A stretch of DNA of 37,492 bases from Chromera velia (lineage: Eukaryota; Sar; Chromeraceae): assembly GCA_018398765.1 (NCBI GenBank), contig JAHBMJ010004644.1:41152-78643 (forward strand), in the 5' to 3' direction. How positions within the stretch are numbered: the first letter of the stretch is position 1; each line of letters starts with the position of its first letter. Of the stretch, positions 1 to 10,464 are shown piece after piece. The position numbers were made by a program, and so were the translations under genes. The notes below the pieces were generated by a model. It was not told the origin of the DNA. It saw only the letters and a program-made list of their open reading frames with translations, and made no database searches.

Positions 1-640
1 AGGGGGGCAGGAACAGGGCCGAAAAGAGAGAGAGAGCGATGCAGAAGTCACTCAGGGCCACGGAAAAAAAAGGGGGGGGAATGGAACGGAAAGGAGCTAG
101 GACGGCAGATAGTGCGAGTAGTCCGTTGGGGGGGGCAGCGAAAAAGGAATGAAACTGCTGAAGGCGTGATGGGCGGGGAGGGAACGGGCGGGGGCTGTTT
201 GTTTTGACTTGACTTTATTGATTGGAGAGAAGAAAGAATTCGTGTCGCAGCCTCATTGCAAAATGCAAAATAAATTCGATCGCAGGGAGCGAATCCACTC
301 ATTGCAGTCGTCTGATTGTTTGTCGTTGTTCGACTGTTGTTCTGTCTCTGTATGTTCATGCGTTTGTTCTGTGGGCCTGTTTTCACTTTCTGCACTTGGA
401 CAATGAAAGCGAAGGTCATAGTAGTAACTTGCATGTCTTTTTGGCAGTATTTAGCAAACGAGTGGGTTTTCAAGGGTTTTTTTAAAGTGGGTGGGCCATT
501 TTTTCGATCTCTCAATTTTTGTGCAAAGTGACACTGGGGATCGATCCGGGAGGAATGGAAAGGAACATATCATCGTCGCGGTGACGCATTGTCAGCGGCA
601 TTGATAGGCCAAATGTATTTAAGGCGAAGTGCAGCCAGAA
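1..640. other. left-edge region without a supported gene
   Basis: This stretch is purine-rich on the + strand for the first ~200 bases and of ordinary composition afterwards. A 155-codon open frame on the minus strand (48-515) has no domain, a composition driven by T/C runs, and several competing + frames over the same bases, so I do not call it. It may be the 3' flank of a gene beyond the left edge. At about 640 the composition switches sharply to AT-rich repeat DNA. Confidence 0.4.
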
Positions 641-693
641 GGTGTTGGTTTGTCATACAAAAGATAGCAGGGTTGCTGTAAGCGTAGTAGCCG

Positions 694-713
694 TGCATGC
701 ATGCATGCATGCA
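694..713. repeat. (TGCA)5 array
   Basis: Five tandem TGCA units form overlapping TGCATGCA palindromes. A second array of the same kind lies in the divergent promoter at 4105-4124. It could be a simple repeat or a cluster of binding sites for apicomplexan-type AP2 factors, which are known to use TGCATGC-like motifs; only the repeat itself is visible. Confidence 0.8.
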
Positions 714-1044
714 CTGGCATGAACCTATGCATGAACATGACTGCATGGATTTATAAGTTAATTATAAATGTGGATTATTACTTTAGTGCATATATTGCTG
801 AATGAATTAAATTCTAGGTTAAATTCAATTAATCAATCTATATAGTGATGATTTTGACACTATTTAAAACTCAATTAAATGTTTATATAGCCTCATTAAA
901 TACCAGGTTTAAGTTTAGAAATTAGAAGTTTTTAATTTTTGAAAACAATTTTATTAACTAATTATTATGAATTTGAAAGCTTAGTTAAATTGAAGCTATA
1001 GATTTCAAGCTTCAATAGTATATAGGAGTTATAGTATAGGATTA

Positions 1045-1165
1045 GGATTTATGCCCGGAGGATTGGCCTCCCGTCCCAATACCGAATGTCCGACGTGGAG
1101 CTTCCAGGGAAAGCGCGGCTTTAAGCGCCTAGACGCATCAAACCTCCCTGGCCAGCCCGTATAGG
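1045..1165. repeat. dispersed repeat, copy 1 (family also at 22.2 kb)
   Basis: This block matches, in inverted orientation, the block near 22245-22350. Both carry, in the same order, a GGATT..GCATTTATG-like segment, ATTGGCCTCC, CCGAATGTC, GCTTCCAGGGAAAGCG and CGCCTAGACGCATC. The segment CCTAGACGCATCAAACCTCCC is also the complement of a block inside the 331-bp repeats at 20.4 and 21.7 kb. Such sharing across 20 kb marks a dispersed transposon-derived family. Confidence 0.65.
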
Positions 1166-1444
1166 TCCAGCCTGTGCCACAAACGGTTTACAATTGAAGA
1201 AAAAACATACGTGGTATCATCTTAAACATCTTTTCTTCATCTAAATGATTTTCTGCTTCTGGTCTGACATCATAAAACTTCTAGTAGGATAGGATAGGTT
1301 TAGGATAGGATTTATGTTCCAAGTTGCCCCGCGGTCCACTGCCAGGCCTCGATTTGCATAAAAGAAACTAACGATATAATATTACTGTATACCGTTAATA
1401 GTCACAGTGTTGACACACTGTTGTCTAGTGAGTTGTAGTAACGG

Positions 1445-1933
1445 CTAGTGACCAGATTTGATTTGATCTGATTTGATTTGAAGTAGGGCTTAACCTCAAA
1501 TCAAATGATTCAAATCTTAGGCCTGAGAAACTTTAGCATGATACGGTCTATCAAATCCTATCAAATTTATTTCAAATCTGACCCTTTAACCTCAAATCTC
1601 TAGGATAACTCAAGTCTTAACTTAAGATGACTCTCTAGGATAACTTTAAGACAAAAACTTATGTAAGCTCTTAGCTTTGACAATAGCTCATTAATTTTGA
1701 GAGTCTTAATTGAGCTTTTAGTCTAGTTTTTAGTGATTTTCTTGCCTCTAGGGCTTTCTAGGATTTGTTAGTGGTATCGACTATGTCATGTCATCTTCAG
1801 TGCTGTCAAGAGTAACATCTAGACTTCAACCTCAAATCTACTTCAAATCTGGTCAGATTTGAGCTTGAAGCTCAAATCAAATCAAATCAAATTAAATCAA
1901 ATCAAATCCTATCAAATCAAATCTGGTCACTAG
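1445..1933. mobile_element. MITE-like non-autonomous DNA transposon
   Basis: The ends are perfect 23-bp inverted repeats: left 1445-1467 begins CTAGTGACCAGATTTGATTT and right 1911-1933 is its exact complement. TAACGG flanks both sides (1439-1444 and 1934-1939). The direct repeat can be read as 9 bp, TAGTAACGG (1436-1444 and 1931-1939), if the terminal CTA is given to the target. The interior is AT-rich, has no ORF, and is full of TCAAATC/GATTTGA sub-terminal repeats. An 8-10 bp duplication would suggest a Mutator- or hAT-like parent; a 6-bp one is less typical. Length and ends fit a MITE. Confidence 0.85.
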
Positions 1934-2226
1934 TAACGGCAGCTAGAATAAGCTAGAACAACAGTAAATTACTAGGTAAATTAACTGAAACAAAAAATAA
2001 GTTTGAGGGGAAACCAGATCTAGAACCAGATTTGGAACGAACTTCAAGAATATGATCATTATGATGATGATCGACGGTCAGGTGACCTAAATGATGACAT
2101 ATAGAAGACGACACTGTCGACACACAAAAAAATCAAATTTAAACTTTTAATGTACTAGACTTTTATGGTCTAGTTTATAGTTATTTACATATCCAACGTA
2201 GTGTGCATTATTGGCACTCATGGTAT
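1934..2226. other. AT-rich intergenic DNA
   Basis: Between the MITE and the 3' end of the actin-like gene lies AT-rich DNA with short ATGATGATG and GATC runs. No coding, RNA or repeat feature is supportable. Confidence 0.5.
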
Positions 2227-2380
2227 CTAGCACGCCCCCGGGATTAATTTTGTGAAACGGTACGTTGTTTTCAATTTTTCCGTGCACCTCAAAGCTACAT
2301 TTGCGCAGCCGTCAGAGCTTCTTGAAGCCTTCTTCTTTACAACGAATACTGTCACGGACCCCCCCCATCCCTCTACCCGT

Positions 2381-3649
2381 CTACCAGCTTTTTCTTGCCA
2401 CCAGCGATGACAGATCGGCCTTCTGTTCCTCAAATTCGGATTTCGAGATGAACAGCTGCTGGAAGGTGGAGAAAGAGGCAACCATCGACCCGCCGATCCA
2501 TGCCGAATACTTTCGGTGGGGGTCGGCAACGATCTCCATCTGACGAACCAAATCAGGCGAAAGAATGCGGGAGAGTTCCAGACGGACGCGGGCGGCAAGG
2601 CCTGGAAGCATGGCGTTGCCTCCTGCCAGAACGACTGACCGGACGAGGTCTGTTCGGAAGTCCATATCGCAGGTTTCGATAGCCTGTTTGCAAATCGACT
2701 GCAGTGACTCTTCTCCTTTGAACAGAGTCTCGGGAGGAGTGTATCGGACGTCCTGATCGAGTTGGATGATCGTGCCGTCTGGCAGCTCGAAGCTACGGTG
2801 TTCTTCGTCTGCTGGGTCTGGTTGCTGGAGTTGGTGTGCGAGGGACATGGGGGCAACGTGGCAAAGAGATTCTTTCAGCTGGCTCATGGTGGAATTCAGA
2901 GAGAAGAACGTTTTGTCCTCCTCATTCTTCTTCTTTGCGTTATCGGCTTGGATCTTGCTCACTGCATTTTCGTATGCTCCATACTGAGGACATCCCTGAA
3001 AGACACGAGTCAACTCATCTGTAACATCTGCCCCCCCAACATCCATTCCGAAGGTTCCATGGGGAATCGAATAACTCTCAAAGACAGGCACTGCATGAGT
3101 ACTGCCGTGCCCCATCTCTAGAACCAACCCTCTTGATCGTCCTGTTGAGAAGAGGGAGAGAACTGCACTGTTCATAATGGCAAGGGAGGCCACCTTGAAC
3201 TTCTCAAACATCAATTTGGCCATTTCCTCTCGCTGCTTCTGCATTCCCTTGGTAGAGACCGCGGGAGAGTCACAGAGCAACACTTTGAGGTCTTCTGACT
3301 CCCCCTGGAGAAGTTTCGAGAGTGCAAACTCCCAAAAACTCTCCAGAGTGTCAATGCTGTCTTCACGTAACAGCCCTCGATCAAGGGCGTAACGAAGCTC
3401 TGCTGTTTCACTATCGTATTTCAATGCCTCATCACCCATCACTTCGCGCGGCTTCAGGGCTGAGGTTGTGTCAAGCTGCCCATCCTCCTCCTTTGTTTCC
3501 ACCTTCACATTTGCAAGCACGCTTGCCTGTACACCTCTCGGCATATCTTCTCCGCAAAAGCCGTATTTCATGGAACCAGACCCGTTGTCTAACACAATCA
3601 CCTCCATCTGGTCGACAGCACATTCGATAGGCGGTAGATTTGCTGTCAT
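2381..3649 (-). CDS. divergent actin-like protein
   Basis: This intronless gene encodes 422 residues, against about 375 for conventional actin. Actin landmarks in order are the phosphate-1 loop VLDNGSGSMKYGF (residues 19-31), the phosphate-2 loop VLEMGHGSTHAVP (176-188), the adenosine loop VVLAGGNAMLPGL (339-351) and the C-terminal block RKYSAWIGGS (379-388). The nucleotide-site Asp of loop 1 is kept. By alignment from memory, the loop-2 Asp (actin D154) is Glu and the nearby D157 is His, while the catalytic Gln137 position reads Lys (K146, in AKLMFE). ATP binding is plausible but hydrolysis may be lost. An acidic insertion lies near residues 51-60 and a Lys/Glu-rich one near 238-247. I read it as an actin-like or actin-related protein of the alveolate kind, not conventional actin. 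Met15 is an alternative start. It is divergent from the gene at 4494. Confidence 0.92.
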   Translation of the reverse strand: MTANLPPIECAVDQMEVIVLDNGSGSMKYGFCGEDMPRGVQASVLANVKVETKEEDGQLDTTSALKPREVMGDEALKYDSETAELRYALDRGLLREDSIDTLESFWEFALSKLLQGESEDLKVLLCDSPAVSTKGMQKQREEMAKLMFEKFKVASLAIMNSAVLSLFSTGRSRGLVLEMGHGSTHAVPVFESYSIPHGTFGMDVGGADVTDELTRVFQGCPQYGAYENAVSKIQADNAKKKNEEDKTFFSLNSTMSQLKESLCHVAPMSLAHQLQQPDPADEEHRSFELPDGTIIQLDQDVRYTPPETLFKGEESLQSICKQAIETCDMDFRTDLVRSVVLAGGNAMLPGLAARVRLELSRILSPDLVRQMEIVADPHRKYSAWIGGSMVASFSTFQQLFISKSEFEEQKADLSSLVARKSW

Positions 3650-4493
3650 TGTGCTGACAAGAAGAAGTCAAAGGGAGTTGCACTTCGAACAGGCACTTAG
3701 TGGAATGCCTTTCCGCAGGGGATTGTTAGAGAGGCGTTGGCGTCGAGTCTGATCAGTCTGTTGCTGTACGTCAGTCTGTCAGCCTGAATTCAAGCAACAC
3801 GACAAGACGAACGGACCCGTAAAGTGTGTGCAGAGATCAAACCTGATTCTGGAGAATAACTAACTCCTTCACACATCACTCTGCTTTTGTGTCACTGACG
3901 AATCGAATCACTCGATTGACTTGGATGCGGTCGCGATCACATCATGCAGACGGCGACATTGTCAGACATCGTCACAGTTTGTCAAGCGTCGTGCCGGCGC
4001 AAAATTTATAGTTGCGTCGCTCGCGACATCGAAATTCAGCGGCGCACGAGCGCCAACTTCAATTTATGCGATTTTTTTAGTTTTTTTTTCGGTCGATCGT
4101 TATCGCATGCATGCATGCATGCATTTCATATATATATATATATATAATTAAATTGAAACGTACTTTAATTGTGCAGTTTATATAAATCGATCGAATTGTA
4201 CGTACATACACAATGAAGATCGAGGACTTGTTGATCAGAGCTTCACTTTGTGCTCTTTGTACGAGCTGTGTAAACCTGAGAAACGAGCAAGCGCCCCGGA
4301 GACCAGGATTCTACGCGCATTCCTTGTCTCGCGAAAGTGCTTGAATCAGAAAAGTTGAAGCGAGTTCCGTTGTTTTTCCAAAACCACAATGCAACACCTC
4401 GGAAGAGAAGGTGTCTGAACCAGTCTTGACAGTCACTGCCTTCTTTCATTCCTATTATTTCTCTGACTTCACCGTTTTCTCAGCGTTAACAAA
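3650..4493. promoter_or_regulatory. shared upstream region of a divergent gene pair
   Basis: These 844 bp separate the start codons of the actin-like gene (-) and the 380-aa gene (+). They contain a TGCA array (4105-4124), a TA dinucleotide run (about 4129-4146) and a T run at 4074-4089. No open frame here looks coding. Promoter function is inferred from the head-to-head arrangement. Confidence 0.6.
4105..4124. repeat. (GCAT)5 array in divergent promoter
   Basis: Five GCAT units give overlapping TGCATGCA palindromes, directly followed by a TA run. The position inside a bidirectional promoter makes a role as AP2-type factor sites possible; the sequence alone shows only the array. Confidence 0.75.
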
Positions 4494-5636
4494 ATGCTCT
4501 CCTCCCGTCACGAAATTGCTCATGATGTGAATGGAGGTCACGATCGTTACGCAAAGGGATTAAAAACAGCCAGAGCGCGACTCGAAACCGTCTCTGGAAA
4601 TGCTGCAGCCGCCCACACCGGATGCGAAGAGCAGCATCACCAGCCTATGTACCAACCTGCAGAGGAAATGCCCACAGCACACCACGCACCGGTTCCCACA
4701 GGCATGGTTCAACCCGTCGCATACGAAACCACACACGGTCCCGGTTACACAGTTGCGGGGACTGCCCAAGCCTATCCCCAGCTTCACACCCGTCCAGGCA
4801 CCGCACCCATGCTCCCTACCTGCGGGCCCTCTTGCGGTCCCTCCCCATACCCTGGAGGCCCTCCCCAGCCTCCTGCCACCCGCATGCCGTACCACGGCGG
4901 CGCTCCTGTTGGAACCCGTCCGAGCACAGCGGCACGACAAGTGAGACCCACCACACAAAGAGTGCGACCCAAAACCGCTGGAAGCCATGGTTACAGATAT
5001 GAAGCACACACAAAAACATACAAGCCTTTTGATGGCATGGGCACTCAGCTCTCCCAAGCGCACGGCATGCACTGCTTCGGCACTGACTACGCGCTTATGG
5101 ACGTTGCGGACCCCGTATACACCCGTTACGTCCACAGAGCACACCACGAGACGCCGTCTTTGAACCCAACACTGCGGAACAAGCCCGAATTGTCTGGCTA
5201 TCGTTTCTTTGACAACACAAGAGTCCGGACCTCGATCGGGAAGATCAACATCGGAGGCACGATGTACGCAGTGCCGTTCATCACCTCGAGAACAAAGACG
5301 CCTGAGAAATTGGGGCACCACAACCGCATGAGCTCTGCCTCGGAGTATCAAAAGCAATTCGACAGAAAACCCTACTGTTTCTCTTCAATGAACAGAAAAC
5401 CCCTAACACCCTATCGGCAGCACGCCTTCCGTTCCCGGTTGGCCGTTGCTGACCCTCTGACACCTGCGTGGAACGAGTCGCGCATCAAGATTCAACACCG
5501 ATTCGGTACCTGTGAGAAGAGAAGATTCGTGTCCAATCACAGGAATGAGTACAGAGGGGAGGGGGGAGATCCGAGAACAAACACAGGAATCGTCAGCTAC
5601 ACTACCAAGTGGCGCCATCACTTAGCAGCAAAGTAA
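4494..5636 (+). CDS. basic Pro/His/Gly-rich 380-aa protein, RPxTA motifs, function unknown
   Basis: This is a single-exon gene. The start is well fixed because an in-frame TGA lies 30 nt upstream. Residues 1-165 are low-complexity (Pro, Gly, His, Ala), with PSCGPSPYPGGPPQPP in the middle and three RPxTA motifs (TRPGTA, TRPSTA, VRPKTA). Residues 170-380 look folded or conserved: many Tyr/Phe/Arg/His, spaced aromatic-basic pairs, and a tail ending NTGIVSYTTKW. There is no signal peptide or membrane segment. Short RPxTA motifs and Arg/Tyr-rich tails are common in cytoskeletal, axonemal or subpellicular proteins of protists, and the partner gene encodes an actin-like protein, so a cytoskeletal role is a reasonable guess but not shown. 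I recognise no catalytic domain. Confidence 0.85.
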   Translation: MLSSRHEIAHDVNGGHDRYAKGLKTARARLETVSGNAAAAHTGCEEQHHQPMYQPAEEMPTAHHAPVPTGMVQPVAYETTHGPGYTVAGTAQAYPQLHTRPGTAPMLPTCGPSCGPSPYPGGPPQPPATRMPYHGGAPVGTRPSTAARQVRPTTQRVRPKTAGSHGYRYEAHTKTYKPFDGMGTQLSQAHGMHCFGTDYALMDVADPVYTRYVHRAHHETPSLNPTLRNKPELSGYRFFDNTRVRTSIGKINIGGTMYAVPFITSRTKTPEKLGHHNRMSSASEYQKQFDRKPYCFSSMNRKPLTPYRQHAFRSRLAVADPLTPAWNESRIKIQHRFGTCEKRRFVSNHRNEYRGEGGDPRTNTGIVSYTTKWRHHLAAK

Positions 5637-5708
5637 AAAAATGATTGGGCGAATGCCTGTCTGTAGTTGACTCGGAAGGAAGACATATGAAAGCAAGAAT
5701 GCCGAGGG

Positions 5709-5743
<35 letters not shown>

Positions 5744-6534
5744 GCCGCAACCAATGGGGGCCGGTGGCGGAGGTGTGAGTAAATGCGTAGCCATTTTATG
5801 ATCGCCCTGAAGGCAGGGGAAAGGCTCAGACGGTGGCAGCTTCCCAAAACGCAGTAGAGAAAGGGGAAAGGAAACAGGATCGACGTAAGGTGAGAGGAGG
5901 CAAGCAGCCCTCGATCATCTATGGATTACTACATCCATATCCTTGTCCAACCATTCATCCCTTTACCCATCCTTCTGGCCCGTTTTCCATCGATGGGAGT
6001 GTTAGAAGATGACGTACAGGGGTTCTGTTGGTTCCGTTTCTGCTGTCCGATTTTTGCATGGAGAGAGAAAACAGAGCTGGGCTGTTGTCGGTCCGACCGA
6101 GGAGACACACTCAACGCCGTCATTGATTTCATCACTGCACAGACGCGGAACCGGATTGATTGATCCATCAAGATCGAAGGCTTGTGTTTTTACGAAAACC
6201 GCATGATCCGCATCTCCTAAACGGGACGGCGCAGTAAGTAAAAGTCACGAAGAGACGTGCCCAACCGTGCGACAACGCGTACACATTGTCTATTAATTGT
6301 TGCAATCGAGTTGAAGAGTTTTGATGACTAGTTTGATAATTGCTTCAGTGATTGGTGCATGCTGAAGAAGAAACATTACACCTACGTACCAGTAAATATT
6401 TTGAAGTTATTCCGATAACAAATTAACCATAAAATTGTATAAAATATGATAGGTATGATAGAATGTAGGATGCCAGTGTGTCCTTCAAGATTGTATAAAT
6501 TTTTGTAATGATTACTGTTACATAGTATTGTACA

Positions 6535-6573
<39 letters not shown>

Positions 6574-8253
6574 ACTGTAACATTCATATACATACATTAT
6601 TTATCCAAACATATATACGATAACTTAGGTCTTAACTAGTGTGAAAGTCTAGGTGAAGGTACATTTGATAATCAGAATGTAGATTCGATAATATTCAAAG
6701 TGCATGTGCAATAGTTTGAAAAACCATCGTTTGAAAAATTAAGGACATCCACTATAACATGGACAGTAATCCACAGTAATTTGATGAAATATAAATGATC
6801 AATCAAATCTAATCAAATTAAATGTTCTTATTAGCTCTTATAGAAACAAAACTGCTTCGTGTGTATCTTCGTTTGTTACGCTGCCAAACGCTGAAAGCCT
6901 GGAAATATAGGCCGATCATTATATTGTTGGATGATAATTATGATGGCTAATGATCATTGGAAGAGGGTAAGAACTCCTAAAAAGTTGGAAAGACTAGGAA
7001 AGACTAATGACTAATGATGATTAATGAGGGTAAGAACTCCTAAGAAGTTGGAAAGACTAAATATGATATGTAAAATTATGATAATTACGAACTGATCATC
7101 AACATTAAAGTTTAAACTTAATTTTATAAATTTTTATCATTTTATAACTTTATATTTAAGAATCTGTAATATGATTATTATTTTTTCCTAGTTTTTTCAT
7201 ATAAACATTTTTAAAGTAAATTTCTAGTACTCGTTATATCTCGTTATGCAATACTTAATTCATAAAAAAGACTTAAAAATCTATACTCGAAAACTTTGAA
7301 AGACTATAGTGAATTTAATTAAGTTAAGTAAAGTTATAAACCTTATAACATATAGCTTTTCATTAATGAGAAAAATTATAGCAAGAAGTGAAAGGTCGAA
7401 CATCAGCTGGCGGTATCTGACGGTCAGTCTGGTGGGCCCTGAGGGTCGGGTCGCTTAAAATAAGCAACACCTCGCCCTGCTGGCTCTGGCGACGGATTGA
7501 CACAGTGGGAAAGCACTGTTCAAAGCAGCTAGTGCGGAACCATAATCAATCAATCAGTATCAAATCCCAGAGCGTAGCCGATTTTGGTCTTTTTTGGTCT
7601 TGGCTTCACAGGTTTGCATCCCATCGATCGAGTCGCCTCTCTGTACGCGAATTAACGTGCATGTGCATCTGTGCGTGCTTCCATGCATCAGACGATGCGT
7701 GTGTATGTGTAACAGTGTATGAGCGAGAACGCAAACATCGCCGTATGCTTTTTCCCTCTTCTGTTGTTTCTACGTGACCACATCTCTACTCCATCTTCAA
7801 TCCGAAGAGGTTTGTGCGTTCGTTCAATCCCCTCCAAAGCTCTAGCTCACCCTTGGACCAGAGCTCCCCCGGTGATTCCCCTCCAAGTCTGTGATCGGCT
7901 CAGACAGGGAGAAAGCGTCGAGAGAATGAAAAAAGACATTATTTTCTGGAGTAGCGGGAAAATTCAAAAGACATTTTGGAATCTGTACAGAGGCGGAAGC
8001 ACGCGGACACAGTGAATGGGTCAGCCACAGGTTCAGTGAGCCCCGTTCTCTCTCTCTCTCTCTCTCTCCCTGTGTGTGTGTGTGTACGTGCGAGTCTGTA
8101 CCATCAAGTTGCGGACGAATGCTTCCTTTGCTGCACCGCAAAAAGGGGAAGGAAGAGGAAGAGGCCAAGAGGAGCAGTCGGCTGCTTCAGAGACACAAAA
8201 GAAGAAAAAAAAAAAAGCAGAGCGTCTATCCCCCGCTTCACCCCGTGCACCCA
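5637..8253. other. convergent intergenic region
   Basis: This gap lies between the 3' ends of the 380-aa gene (+) and the 13-exon gene (-). It holds an ACAG run (5712-5742), a TA run (6538-6570), an AT-rich core (about 6250-7380), a 35-40 bp direct repeat at 6966-7000 and 7027-7060 (GGGTAAGAACTCCTAA..GTTGGAAAGACTA), and CT/GT runs (8047-8085). No frame shows a domain or splice pattern that I would call a gene. Confidence 0.55.
6538..6570. repeat. (TA)n microsatellite
   Basis: An uninterrupted TA run of about 32 bp lies in AT-rich intergenic DNA. Confidence 0.95.
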
Positions 8254-8922
8254 TCACGCAATTCCCCTTCTGTTCCTTCTCCTCATTCTTCCTTCCTTGC
8301 AGGGAGGGTTTGGTTTTCCTTCCCCTTTCTCCATCCACGCGCTCTCCCATTCCTCAGGGGATCCTCCACTTCTGCAAGGGGCAGGATGAGATGAGAAAGA
8401 GAAGAGGTCAGAAACACATACGAACCAGGGCCGTTCGAAAGCCAGTCTCGTATACTGGGAGTCTTTAGATCGCACTTTTTCTTTCTCAAAGTCGGAAAAA
8501 ATGGAGGAGTGAGAAGTCCGTTGGAATAGGACGGTTTGTCTCTGTCACAAAAAAAGTTCGAAGGACCCGGCGAAAAGAAAGGACAAGACCTTCCCTCCCA
8601 CACCTGATCGACTGACTGTTTTTCATTCACCACCTGGTACTATGAAGCGTCCGGCAAGACAAAAGACAGCCAGCCTACAGCCTGTCGTCCATGCATGTGC
8701 CAATCATGATGTCTATCCCATGCAGTACCCGACATCCCTCCCTCCTTCCCTCCCGCTCTGTAGTAAAGGTCTCACTTACTTACTTACCCCATGAGCAGGA
8801 TTGGAGGGGTCGAGGAGGTGAGAGGGAACAAACCAGCCTCCACAGGCATCCATCAGGCGGCGACGTTCGGCCATGTCCTCTTCAGGAATCGCCATGCGCC
8901 GCCCTGAAATCTCAACTCGATG

Positions 8923-8963
<41 letters not shown>

Positions 8964-9297
8964 CGAGAGAGACCAAGAGAATCAAAAACGACACAAAAGA
9001 GAGCATCAAGCGTCCGATGAATGAAGAGGATGCTTGTCTAAGGCTTCGTCAATATCTCTCTCTTTCCTTCATTCTTAAGATCTCTCTTTTTTTTTCGTTC
9101 TCAAGGGCTTCCTCCCTTCCTGACAAGCCAGCATGGCCACTTCCTGTCAGAAGCCTCCCTGCCACGCGTGTTCAGGCAGGACGTATGCGGCCGAACGAAC
9201 AAAAAGTTTCTCGCTCCCCCATTTTGAGCACCTCAGATCTTCTTCTACCAAGGGTCGCAGGCGGAGCGAACCAGAGAAACTCAAATTCGCACACACA

Positions 9298-9345
<48 letters not shown>

Positions 9346-9695
9346 AAGGGAGATAGAACCTTCCATGCATACGCGACCAGCGAGACAGACTGCTTCTAAT
9401 ATTTCTACCCCCCCTTTCCTCCCCCCAAACTCTCCCCCCACTCACCCGTCGAAGTGTCAAGGAGGGTCCCTGTTGGCGTCACACTCCCTTGCGCGAAGGG
9501 GGGGGTTCTCGGCGGTATTCCTCTGTCCGTCGGCTGCCCTCCGAAAACTGGAGTTCTGTTCTGGGCACTGCTACTGCTGCTGCTGCTCTCTGCAGCTGCG
9601 CGCAGGTATGCAAGCAGGCAGCCACGACAGGAGAGAAGGGTGAAGTTTTCGTCTCTCTGTCTCGCACACATAAACTCTCTCTTTGTAGCTTCATT

Positions 9696-9742
<47 letters not shown>

Positions 9743-10426
9743 AAAATCTCTCTCCAATCACCCATTCCTCCCCCTCCCAGTCTTTGCTTGCTCTTCTGTG
9801 ATCTCTTCCTCCCTCAAAATAACACACACAGAATAGCTAGAGGAGTGCAGTGCATTCGTCCTCAGAAGGCTTTTGTAATGGATCTTCTTTTCTGGAGCTG
9901 CCGTCCGGGTTTGTTGGTCTGCCTACCCGCGTGTGCCAACCAAGTCAAACTATTGGTTCTCTGTCTGATCGACGAAATTCCATCCACCTGGTAGTCCCCT
10001 CTCCATGCAAGTTGCATATTTGACCTGCTTCGATTCCCCCCCCCCCCTTGCGCACTCCAACCCACCAGCTGGATGCTCGTCGAGTGCATTTCCCTCTCTG
10101 CGCCTGTCCATCGGTCGGGGCGTGTACGGATTTCGCGTGTTCAGCCTGTCCCCTGCACGCAGTTGCTTGCAGTCAGGAAGGAGAGGAGGCGAGGTTTCGT
10201 TCAACAACCACGTCAGAGAGAGGAGTCTCTGCTTCCTTGTCTGTGAAGATAACTTTGTGAACGGCTGACCGGAAGAGGATTGGGAACCAGAGGGCTGTCC
10301 GTTCATCACCCTAGAAAGCACTTTTGTCAAAATGTCAAAGGCATATGCTGTCTTTGTTATCTTTTCGGTTTGGTCATTCATTCAAGCGATAGAAGAAATG
10401 AATCAACAATACGGTCCCTTGGCTGT

Positions 10427-10464
<38 letters not shown>

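Noticed and set aside
48-515. 155-codon minus-strand frame at the left edge
   Set aside because: No domain, composition set by homopolymer runs, and competing frames on the other strand.
4560-5357. 265-codon minus-strand frame
   Set aside because: It is antisense to the 380-aa gene, whose codon pattern, start context and upstream stop are better; the antisense product is Cys/Val/Gly-rich without motifs.
7380-7500. Possible tRNA or small RNA in a GC-richer island
   Set aside because: No cloverleaf, no B-box GGTTCGAATCC-like motif and no T run at the end.
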